Shown: one piece after another, positions 33,561 through 41,957 of the stretch | Layout of the letters: every line of letters starts with the position of its first letter | Position numbering within the stretch: position 1 is the stretch's first letter | Origin: an uncultured Alphaproteobacteria bacterium | GTDB lineage: Bacteria > Pseudomonadota > Alphaproteobacteria > Puniceispirillales > Puniceispirillaceae | DNA: 64,000 nt | Assembly (NCBI GenBank): GCA_913048595.1 | Contig: CAJWVJ010000002.1 | Coordinates: 1-64,000 of the forward strand | Direction: 5' to 3' | The notes under the pieces: model-generated | Database searches by the model: none | What the model was told of the DNA's origin: nothing | What the model saw: the letters and a program-made list of their open reading frames with translations, nothing else | Translations under genes and position numbers: made by a program

Positions 33561-34976
33561 ATGAAGACCGCCAGTGACATCCTTATCGTCGATGACGAAT
33601 CCGACATCAGGCTTCTGATCGGTGCCACCCTTCGTGACGAAGGCTTCACCACTATGGAGGCGGCGTCGGCGATGGAGGCACGCGAGATTCTGGCCGCCAA
33701 GCCGCCGGGTCTCGCCATTCTGGATATCTGGATGCGCGATTCGGATATGGATGGTCTCGAGCTTCTGGAATGGGTGAAGGGCGTCTATCCCGATCTGCCG
33801 GTGCTGATGATCTCGGGCCATGGCACTGTCGAGACAGCGGTCCAGGCCATCCGCAACGGTGCCTATGATTTCATCGAAAAGCCTTTCAAGGAGGACAGGC
33901 TGCTGCTGATGGTGCAGCGCGCCCTTGAGGCGAGCCGGCTGGAACGCGAGAACGCCGATCTGCGCGCGCGGGTCAGCGATGAGGGTGAGCCGGCCCTTGT
34001 CGGCTTGTCCGCCGCCATCAAGGCGGTGCGGACAGCTGTCGAGCGCATCGCGCCGACCGCCAGCCGGGTGCTGATCAGCGGTCCCAACGGCAGCGGCAAG
34101 GAACTTGCCGCGCGATGCCTCCACAACCAGTCGGAGCGGCGCGATTCCCGCTTTGTGGTGGCAAACTGCGCGCGCCTTGGCTCGGAACGGGCCGATGTCG
34201 AGCTGTTCGGCTCCGATGGCAGCGGCACAAGCCGGCGGATTGTCGGGCTGTTTGAACAGGCGCACAAGGGAACGCTCTATTTTGACGAAATCTGCGATCT
34301 GCCGCTTGAAACCCAGGGCAAGATTGTCCGGGCCGTGGCGGAACAGCGGTTTCGACGGGTCGGCGGCAACAAGGAAGTGTCGGTCGATGTGCGGGTGATT
34401 TCCGCCTCCAGCCGCGATCTCGCGACGGAGATCTCCGAGGGGCGGCTTCGCGAGGATCTTTATTACCGGCTTGGCGTGGTGCCATTGTCGATGCCGCCGC
34501 TTGCCGATCGCCGCGAGGATATTCCGCCGCTGGCACGCCATTTTGTCGAGGCGGTGGCGCGCCGCACCGGTCTTGGCAAGGTCAAGCTCGGCGACGAGGT
34601 GCTGGCGGCGATGCAGGGCTATCGCTGGCCCGGCAATGTGCGGCAGATGCTGAACACCATCGAAAACATGCTGATCATGGCGCCATCCGACAGGTCGGTG
34701 CCGCTTGGTCTCGACCTTCTGCCGGCGGAAATCCAGAACATCTCGCCTGCCAACAGCAATTCTGATATTGATGCGCTTCTGGCGTTGCCCCTGCGCGACG
34801 CCCGCGAGGCTTTCGAGAAGAGCTACATGACAGCCCAACTGCAACGTTTTGACGGGAATGTGTCGCAGATGGCCGGTTTTGTCGGGATGGAACGGTCGGC
34901 CCTTCATCGCAAGCTGCGGTCGCTTGACGTGACGCAGCCTGACAAGTCGTCCTCCGACGGGGATGGAAAACCATGA
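33561..34976 (+). CDS. ntrX: NtrX response regulator (no GAFTGA)
   Basis: Receiver plus AAA+ (GPNGSGKE) plus Fis-type C-terminus; follows ntrY. Confidence 0.92.
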   Translation: MKTASDILIVDDESDIRLLIGATLRDEGFTTMEAASAMEAREILAAKPPGLAILDIWMRDSDMDGLELLEWVKGVYPDLPVLMISGHGTVETAVQAIRNGAYDFIEKPFKEDRLLLMVQRALEASRLERENADLRARVSDEGEPALVGLSAAIKAVRTAVERIAPTASRVLISGPNGSGKELAARCLHNQSERRDSRFVVANCARLGSERADVELFGSDGSGTSRRIVGLFEQAHKGTLYFDEICDLPLETQGKIVRAVAEQRFRRVGGNKEVSVDVRVISASSRDLATEISEGRLREDLYYRLGVVPLSMPPLADRREDIPPLARHFVEAVARRTGLGKVKLGDEVLAAMQGYRWPGNVRQMLNTIENMLIMAPSDRSVPLGLDLLPAEIQNISPANSNSDIDALLALPLRDAREAFEKSYMTAQLQRFDGNVSQMAGFVGMERSALHRKLRSLDVTQPDKSSSDGDGKP

Positions 34977-36352
34977 AGATTGTGATTTGTGGCGCAGGAC
35001 TTGTCGGTGCCAGCATCGCCGCGCATCTCGCCGAGGAAAATAACGACGTCACGGTGATCGACGCCTCGGACGAGAAGATCCAGAGGCTGACTGACCAGGT
35101 CGATGTCCATGGCGTTGTCGGCACCGCTTCCTATCCCGACATTTTGTCGGGGGCGGGCGCGCGCGACGCCGAACTGCTGATTGCGGTGACGGAATCCGAC
35201 GAGGTGAACATGGTGGCCTGCCAAGTGGCGCACACCATCTTCAACACCCCGGTCAAGATCGCGCGAATCCGGCATCAGCCCTATCTGGACCCGATCTATG
35301 GCGATCTCTATTCGCCGGACCAGCTTCCCATCGACCATATCATCTCGCCAGAGGCCGAGGTGTCGGCGGCTGTCAGCAACCAGCTTCGCGTTCCCGGCGC
35401 GTTTGACGTCAAGGATATGTGCGGCGGGCGGATGAACTTGGTCGGCGTGCAATGCACCGAGGAAAGCCCGATCATCGACACGCCCATCCGGCATCTGACC
35501 AACCTGTTCCCCGACCTGTCGATGACCATTCTGGCCATCATCCGGGATGGCAGGCTGACCCTGCCGCGTGACGGGGCGGAAATGATGCAGCCGGACGACC
35601 GCGTGTATTTTGTCTGCGATTCAGCGCATCTTGACCGCGCCATGGCGACCTTCGCGCATGAGGAACACGAGGCGCGCTCGGTTGTCATCGCTGGCGGCGG
35701 TGCCATTGGCCAGATGCTGGCCACCGAGATTGAGACAAATTTCCAGAACACCAAGGTCCAGCTGATCGAGCGGAACGCGGCGCGGGCCCACTTTCTGGCC
35801 GAAAATTTGCGCGATACCGGCATTTTCAGTGGTGATGCGCTGGACAGCAACATTCTGGCTGAGGCCGGTGTGAACACTACCGAGACCTTTGTGTCGGTCA
35901 CCGACGATGACGAGGTGAATATCCTTTCGGCGCTTCTGGCGAAGCGAAACGGGGCCAAGCACGCGGTGGCGCTTGTCAATATTCCCGGCTTTATCCCGCT
36001 CGTCGCGGCGCTTGGCGTCGACGCGGTGATCAACCCGTCGCAGATCACCGTGTCTTCCATTCTGGAACATGTGCGGCGTGGCCGCATCCGTGATGTCCAT
36101 GCCGTGGTCGAAGACCTTGGCGAGGTCATCGAAGCCGAGGCCCTGCCGTCATCGCAGCTTGTCGGCAAGCCGCTTCGCGAGGCCAAGGTGCCGAAAGGGG
36201 TGGCGATCGGAGGCATTCTGCGGGATGACAAGGTCATCCCGGCCCGCGGTGACACCGTGATCGAGGCCGGCGATACGGTCGCGATCTTCGCCGCACGGGG
36301 CAAGATCCCTCAGGTCGAGAAAATGCTGTCGGTCAGGCTCGATTTCTTCTGA
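34973..36352 (+). CDS. trkA: Trk potassium uptake regulatory protein TrkA
   Basis: Two RCK/TrkA-N domains (GAGLVGASIAAHLAEENNDVTVID; GGGAIGQMLATEIE). Confidence 0.94.
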   Translation: MKIVICGAGLVGASIAAHLAEENNDVTVIDASDEKIQRLTDQVDVHGVVGTASYPDILSGAGARDAELLIAVTESDEVNMVACQVAHTIFNTPVKIARIRHQPYLDPIYGDLYSPDQLPIDHIISPEAEVSAAVSNQLRVPGAFDVKDMCGGRMNLVGVQCTEESPIIDTPIRHLTNLFPDLSMTILAIIRDGRLTLPRDGAEMMQPDDRVYFVCDSAHLDRAMATFAHEEHEARSVVIAGGGAIGQMLATEIETNFQNTKVQLIERNAARAHFLAENLRDTGIFSGDALDSNILAEAGVNTTETFVSVTDDDEVNILSALLAKRNGAKHAVALVNIPGFIPLVAALGVDAVINPSQITVSSILEHVRRGRIRDVHAVVEDLGEVIEAEALPSSQLVGKPLREAKVPKGVAIGGILRDDKVIPARGDTVIEAGDTVAIFAARGKIPQVEKMLSVRLDFF

Positions 36353-36425
36353 TTCGGCGTTTCTGAGCCCGCCGCCATTGTAACGCGGCGGACAAGTCGC
36401 TAAGGTTGAACCGGGAGATCAAAAA

Positions 36426-36689
36426 ATGGCCAATGATAAGAGCCGGAACCTTCAGGAGCTTTTCCTTAACAACGTCCGCAAATCCCATGCGTCAGTCACC
36501 GTGTTTCTCGTCAACGGGGTGAAACTGCAGGGAATAATTACCTGGTTCGACAATTTCTCGATCCTGCTGAAGCGCGACCAGCATGTTCAGCTTGTCTACA
36601 AGCACGCCATCTCGACCATCATGCCGATGGCGCCGGTGCAGCTTCATGAACTTGATGATGAGGACGCGGACGGGATGGACGACGCCTGA
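36426..36689 (+). CDS. hfq: RNA chaperone Hfq
   Basis: [41 protein letters not shown]...[10 protein letters not shown]. Confidence 0.97.
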   Translation: MANDKSRNLQELFLNNVRKSHASVTVFLVNGVKLQGIITWFDNFSILLKRDQHVQLVYKHAISTIMPMAPVQLHELDDEDADGMDDA

Positions 36690-36712
36690 CCGCCACGGGA
36701 CCCGGGACCACA

Positions 36713-37543
36713 ATGCTTGACAGTTTTGCCGTCAGTGTCGCCGACCTGCTTCGTTCGGCCGGCGAGACATTCGTTCTGCCGCGGTTCGGCAGATTGGCCG
36801 ACAGCCAAATCGGCACAAAGGCCGGCCCCACCGACCTTGTCACCATTGCTGACAAGGAAGCCGAAGCCTGGCTGACCCCGAGGCTTCGCGACATTCTCGA
36901 CGGGGCGGTGATTGGCGAAGAGGCCTGCGCTGACAATCCGGCGCTTGCCGCGGCAGCCGGCGCGCCGCATGCCTGGACCATCGATCCTGTCGACGGCACA
37001 AACAACTTCGTCAAGGCAAAGGACCGGTTCTGCAGCATGGTGGCGCTTCTGGAAGAGGGGACGCCGGTGCGAAGCTGGATCTGGCTGCCGCGCCAGCGTC
37101 ACCTCTATTACGCCGAGGCCGGGGCTGGCGCGGTGCTCTGCACCGATGATGCGCCGCCAAAACCGCTTCGCCTTGCCAGCCGCAGATGGGTGATCGGCGA
37201 TCTTCAGGGCGCGGCGAGCGTGCGTGATGTCGACGAGCCCGAAAAGACGCGCCTTCGCGACATTCTGCGGACAATGCCGGGGCGGTGGTTTCCCGGCAGT
37301 GTCGGTGTGCTGGCGACGTGCATCGCCAAAGGAGAGCAGCAGTTCCTGATGCATGCCTCCTGCACACCATGGGATCATGCCCCGGTCGATCTGCTGTGCC
37401 GCGAGGCAGGCGCGCATGCCGCCATGGTGGACAGCGGGGCTCGCTATCATGCCGGCGCTGACTCGGCCTTCATGATCGCGCCGGATATCGAAGCCTGGAA
37501 CATGCTTCACCGCCATCTCTGGCCCGACGGTCTGGCGGCCTAG
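36713..37543 (+). CDS. Inositol monophosphatase-family protein
   Basis: TIADKEAEAWLTPRL, GEEA, WTIDPVDGTNNFVKAKDRFCSMVAL. Confidence 0.88.
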   Translation: MLDSFAVSVADLLRSAGETFVLPRFGRLADSQIGTKAGPTDLVTIADKEAEAWLTPRLRDILDGAVIGEEACADNPALAAAAGAPHAWTIDPVDGTNNFVKAKDRFCSMVALLEEGTPVRSWIWLPRQRHLYYAEAGAGAVLCTDDAPPKPLRLASRRWVIGDLQGAASVRDVDEPEKTRLRDILRTMPGRWFPGSVGVLATCIAKGEQQFLMHASCTPWDHAPVDLLCREAGAHAAMVDSGARYHAGADSAFMIAPDIEAWNMLHRHLWPDGLAA

Positions 37544-38367
37544 TCGGGTTTCGCCGACTTGGCCTCCTGCCACAGAGATTCCATCTCATTCAGCGTCAGA
37601 TTGTGAATAGAATTCCCATTTTTTTCAGATTGTTCTTCGATATATCTGAAGCGTCGCTCGAATTTTGAATTGCAGCCCATCAGCGCAGTTTCGGGATCGA
37701 CCCCGGCGCGCCGCGCCAGATTTACCGCCACAAACAGCACATCGCCAATCTCGTCGATGACACGGTCCTGGTTTACCGGGTCGCAGGCGACCTCGGCGCG
37801 GAGCTCGGCTGTCTCTTCATGAAGCTTGTCGATGATGTCGTCGATCCGCGTCCAGTCGAAGCCGACCCGTGCGGCGCGCTTCTGAAGTTTCAGCGCCCGC
37901 AGCATCGGCGGCAGGGCGGCGGCGATATCGTCAAGAACGCCGGTCTTGCCCTTCCTGGCGCGCTCGGCAGCCTTGATGGCCTCCCACCTGCCACTCTGTT
38001 CGCCGACCTGCGGGCGGTCTTCGTCGCCAAATACATGCGGGTGCCGGTCCACCATCTTGTCCGAGATGCTGCGCGCCACATCGGCAAGGGTGAAGAGGCC
38101 GGCTTCCTCGGCGATGCGCGACTGGAACACAACCTGAAGAAGCAGGTCGCCAAGCTCGTCGCGGATATCCGCCGTGTTGCCGCGTTGCACGGCGTCCGCC
38201 ACTTCATAGGCCTCTTCTATGGTGTAGGGCGCGATGGTCGAGAAATCCTGCTCGACATCCCAGGGGCAGCCCGTGTCCGGGTCACGAAGCCGCCGCATGA
38301 TCTCGATGATACGGTCGAGCTGGGCGAGGGCATCGGTTTCGGACTCGGATCGGCGGGGTGTTGTCAT
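37540..38367 (-). CDS. mazG: Nucleoside triphosphate pyrophosphohydrolase MazG
   Basis: LRDPDTGCPWDVEQ, EEAYEVADAV, ELGDLLLQVVF. Confidence 0.93.
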   Translation of the reverse strand: MTTPRRSESETDALAQLDRIIEIMRRLRDPDTGCPWDVEQDFSTIAPYTIEEAYEVADAVQRGNTADIRDELGDLLLQVVFQSRIAEEAGLFTLADVARSISDKMVDRHPHVFGDEDRPQVGEQSGRWEAIKAAERARKGKTGVLDDIAAALPPMLRALKLQKRAARVGFDWTRIDDIIDKLHEETAELRAEVACDPVNQDRVIDEIGDVLFVAVNLARRAGVDPETALMGCNSKFERRFRYIEEQSEKNGNSIHNLTLNEMESLWQEAKSAKPD

Positions 38368-38593
38368 GATTTCGGCAGGTCCTTGTCCGCTGAAGGCTAG
38401 TCTGGCCTTGTGTTCTGCTCCGGGATTCCGTGTATTTTGGCGGCTTTGCCCTGCCCCTGCAAGGTAGCCGGCGGAATGCTGTCACCCTGTGGCACTTATC
38501 CTTGCACCTTTTTGCTTTTCTCATCATTATCACGGCTCTTCTGTTGCCCCGCGAGGGTCACCCCCGAAAGGGCGAAATGGCGAGGAACACCCC

Positions 38594-39346
38594 ATGCTGA
38601 ACAATGACGGCAAGCCTCCGGTGAAGCGTGGCGGTATCTTCGGCAGGCTGCGCTCCTGGTTCTTCACCGGCCTGCTGGTGACAGCACCGGTGTTGCTGAC
38701 CGTCTATATCACCTGGGCGGCGATCAAGCTCATCGACGGCCAGGTCGCCGGTCTTCTTCCAGGGTTCAGCGAACTGCGATTTGCCAATGTTCCCGGGGTG
38801 GGGCTTGTTATCGGCGTTGTGCTGATCACGGTAATCGGCGCGCTGGCCGCTGGCTTTCTTGGCCGCTGGATTATCCGTCTTGGCGAATCCATCCTCAACA
38901 GAATGCCGGTTGTGCGCAGCATCTATGGCGCCACCAAGCAGATTCTGGAAACGGTGATCTCGACCCAGTCAGATGCCTTCCGCGAGGTCGTGCTGGTCGA
39001 GTATCCGCGAAAGGGGCTGTGGGTCATCGGGTTTGTCACTGGCGGCACGAAGGGCGAGGTCGCCCGCCGGATCGATATCGACATGGTCAATGTCTTTGTG
39101 CCGACGACCCCGAACCCGACATCGGGATTTCTGCTGTTCTGCCCGCGCAAGGACGTGATTTTCATGGAAATGTCGGTGGAAGAGGCTGTGAAGCTGGTGG
39201 TGTCAGGCGGCATCGTCACGCCGCCCGACAGGACGGCGAAGACCGTGGCCAGGAAGGGCACTGCCCGCAAGGCCCCCGCCAAGAAGGCTGCCAAAAAGGT
39301 GGCAAAGAAGTCAGCCGGTGCGGGACGCGCCTCAAAGAAGGCCTAG
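38594..39346 (+). CDS. DUF502-family membrane protein with a Lys/Ala-rich histone-H1-like C-terminal tail
   Basis: FFTGLLVTAPVLLTVYITW; VRSIYGATKQILETV; tail KTVARKGTARKAPAKKAAKKVAKKSAGAGRASKKA. Confidence 0.85.
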   Translation: MLNNDGKPPVKRGGIFGRLRSWFFTGLLVTAPVLLTVYITWAAIKLIDGQVAGLLPGFSELRFANVPGVGLVIGVVLITVIGALAAGFLGRWIIRLGESILNRMPVVRSIYGATKQILETVISTQSDAFREVVLVEYPRKGLWVIGFVTGGTKGEVARRIDIDMVNVFVPTTPNPTSGFLLFCPRKDVIFMEMSVEEAVKLVVSGGIVTPPDRTAKTVARKGTARKAPAKKAAKKVAKKSAGAGRASKKA

Positions 39347-41436
39347 CCCGATGCCAGGAAGCGCACTGCGCTGTCACGTTCGAACAGGCTGAGAAGCAGA
39401 TCGGCTGTCGCCCGGTCCCTTGGCGTATCGTCCTCGCCCATCATCCCGGCCGCCACCTTGCGCGCTATGGCCAGTAGGTCCTGATGCACCGCCAGATTGG
39501 CAAGGGTGAATTCCGGCATGCCGGACTGCCGCTGCCCCAGAAATTCACCAGGACCGCGAAGCTCGAGATCGCGTTCGGCGATCACGAAGCCGTCATTCGT
39601 CTCGCGCATCACGGCAAGCCGGGCCGTGGCCGTCTCGGATAGTGGTCCCTGATACAGCAGCAGGCAGGATGAGGCTTCGTCGCTGCGCCCGACGCGGCCG
39701 CGAAGCTGATGAAGCTGGGCAAGGCCGAACCGTTCGGCATGCTCGATGATGATCACGCTTGCCTCCGGCACATCGACACCAACCTCAACGACCGTCGTCG
39801 CGACAAGAAGCTGCGCTGCACCGCTTCGGAAACGCTGCATCGCCGCGTCGCGGGCGGCTGGCTTCATCTTGCCATGCGCCAGAGCCACCTCGACCCCCGG
39901 AAGCGCGCGGGCAAGCGCCTGCTGCCGTTCCTCAGCCGCGGCGACATCCAGCTTTTCCGATTCCTCGACAAGCGGGCAGATCCAGTAGGCGCGCTTGCCA
40001 GATGCCAGCGCCACCCGCAGCCTGTCGACCACCTCGCCAAGCCGGTCAAGCGGCAGCGCGCGGGTCTCTATGGGAAGCCGGCCGGCGGGTTTTTCATCCA
40101 GCCGCGAATGATCCAGATCGCCATAGGCCGTCATCGCCAGCGAACGCGGGATCGGGGTCGCCGTCATCACAATGACATCGACTCCTTCGCCTTTCTGCCC
40201 CAGCAGCACACGCTGGCGCACGCCGAACCGGTGCTGTTCGTCAACCACCGCAAGGCCGAGGTCGTGATAGGTCACACCTTCCGAGATCAGCGCATGCGTG
40301 CCGATCACGATCTTTGCGCTGCCATCCTCAAGGGCTTCGATCACCGGTTTGCGGTCGCCGCCGCGGCCCTGGCCAAGAAGAAGATGCGCCTCCATGCCAA
40401 GTGGCGCGAGAAAGGCGTTGATGCTGGTATGGTGCTGGCGTGCCAGCACCTCGGTCGGGGCGAGAAGGGCGGCCTGCGCGCCGGATTCCACTGTATGGAG
40501 CATGGCGGCAAGCGCCACCAGCGTCTTGCCGGACCCAACATCCCCCTGCAGCATCCGCAACATGCGTCTCGGGGCCTGCTGGTCCGCGCGGATTTCCGCT
40601 ATGGCGCGGGTCTGGGCACCGGTTGGCGTGAAGGGCAGCGCCGTCATCAGCGCGGTGGCCAGCGCCCCGGTGCCGGCGAATCGTCGGCCCGGCATGCTGT
40701 CCTTGGCGGCGTGCCGGACAAGCGCCAGTGCCAGCTGGTTGGCCAGAAGCTCGTCAAAGGCAAGGCGACTTCGCGCCTTTGATGTCGGCAGAAGATCCTC
40801 CGCCGCCTGCGGCGCATGGACCTGATGCATGGCGCTGGTGAAATCGGGCCAGCCGCGCGCCGTCATCAGATCGGCCGGAATCCATTCCGGCAGGGCGGGC
40901 ACCCGCTGTAAGGCGCCCTCGATGGCGCGGCGAAGCGGTTTCGGGGTCAGCCCGGCGGTAAGTGGATAGATCGGTTCCATCTCCGGCATCTCGCCGTGAT
41001 CCTCAAGCCGGACGATATGGTCGGGATGCGCCATCTGCGGCTTGCCTTGCCGGATTTCCACCCGACCGCTGACAATCCGGCGTTCACCGGCCGGCAGCAT
41101 GCGGCTGACGTAATCGTCACGGGCGTGGAAGAAGATGATCTCCAGCCTTCCTGTTTCATTCTCTGTGATCACGCGCCAGGGGCGGCGACTTCCAGGTGGC
41201 GGCTTGTCATGCTTGACAACCAGAACCTCGAAGGTGGCGATGCTGCCATCGACAAGGTCGGTCAGCGCCGGCCGGGCCCGCCTGTCGATCAGGCCGACAG
41301 GGAGGTGGCGAAGCAGGTCTATGACATGCGCGCCGATGCGCTTTTCCAGCACCCCGGCCAGTTTCGGGCCAACACCCGGCAGCACGGTCGTCGCGGCGAA
41401 CAGGCCATAGATTTCGGTCGGGCGTCTTGGATGCAT
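39343..41436 (-). CDS. recG: ATP-dependent DNA helicase RecG
   Basis: LQGDVGSGKTLVA, DEQHRFGV, QLRGRVGRSDEASSCLLLY. Confidence 0.95.
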   Translation of the reverse strand: MHPRRPTEIYGLFAATTVLPGVGPKLAGVLEKRIGAHVIDLLRHLPVGLIDRRARPALTDLVDGSIATFEVLVVKHDKPPPGSRRPWRVITENETGRLEIIFFHARDDYVSRMLPAGERRIVSGRVEIRQGKPQMAHPDHIVRLEDHGEMPEMEPIYPLTAGLTPKPLRRAIEGALQRVPALPEWIPADLMTARGWPDFTSAMHQVHAPQAAEDLLPTSKARSRLAFDELLANQLALALVRHAAKDSMPGRRFAGTGALATALMTALPFTPTGAQTRAIAEIRADQQAPRRMLRMLQGDVGSGKTLVALAAMLHTVESGAQAALLAPTEVLARQHHTSINAFLAPLGMEAHLLLGQGRGGDRKPVIEALEDGSAKIVIGTHALISEGVTYHDLGLAVVDEQHRFGVRQRVLLGQKGEGVDVIVMTATPIPRSLAMTAYGDLDHSRLDEKPAGRLPIETRALPLDRLGEVVDRLRVALASGKRAYWICPLVEESEKLDVAAAEERQQALARALPGVEVALAHGKMKPAARDAAMQRFRSGAAQLLVATTVVEVGVDVPEASVIIIEHAERFGLAQLHQLRGRVGRSDEASSCLLLYQGPLSETATARLAVMRETNDGFVIAERDLELRGPGEFLGQRQSGMPEFTLANLAVHQDLLAIARKVAAGMMGEDDTPRDRATADLLLSLFERDSAVRFLASG

Positions 41437-41678
41437 GATCGGTCAGTCTGGTGGCGGTGCCGTGGCCCCAGACTACCCGAAAGCCTCCTCCAAAACAAAA
41501 GGCCAGGACAAAATCGCGGACCGGGCGCAAAGGCCGGCGGCCCACAGCGCGACCAGTTGCCCCGATGGCAACAAATGCTTTGCTTTGCCGCCCGCCGCGC
41601 CGCATATTGCCGGCCTCCCAGCGCCTGCGGCCGACTGACCAGCCAGCGCGCCACCGGCGGAGTCCGCCAAGGAACGGT

Positions 41679-41954
41679 ATGATGGAAGAGCCCCGCGCCG
41701 AAACCCGTGAGACAAGGCTTCGCCGCCTTGTCTATCAGTCAAGCTATACCGGCATGAAGGAAACCGATCTTCTTCTTGGCAGATTCGCCAGGCTGCATCT
41801 GCCCGGGTTGAGCGACGACGAGCTAGACCAGTATGAAGCGCTGCTGGATGCCGGGGATGACCGGATCTATGCCTGGGCTGTTGCCGGAGAGCCGGCGCCA
41901 GAGACTCATGACAACCGTGTTCTCGACTTGATAAAAGATTTTAAAAACGACTGA
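41679..41954 (+). CDS. sdhE: Succinate dehydrogenase assembly factor SdhE (DUF339)
   Basis: RRLVYQSSYTGMKETDLLLGRFA. Confidence 0.92.
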   Translation: MMEEPRAETRETRLRRLVYQSSYTGMKETDLLLGRFARLHLPGLSDDELDQYEALLDAGDDRIYAWAVAGEPAPETHDNRVLDLIKDFKND

Positions 41955-41957
41955 CAA

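Noticed and set aside
33507-34907. 466-aa minus-strand ORF over ntrX
   Set aside because: Antisense to a well-conserved response regulator.
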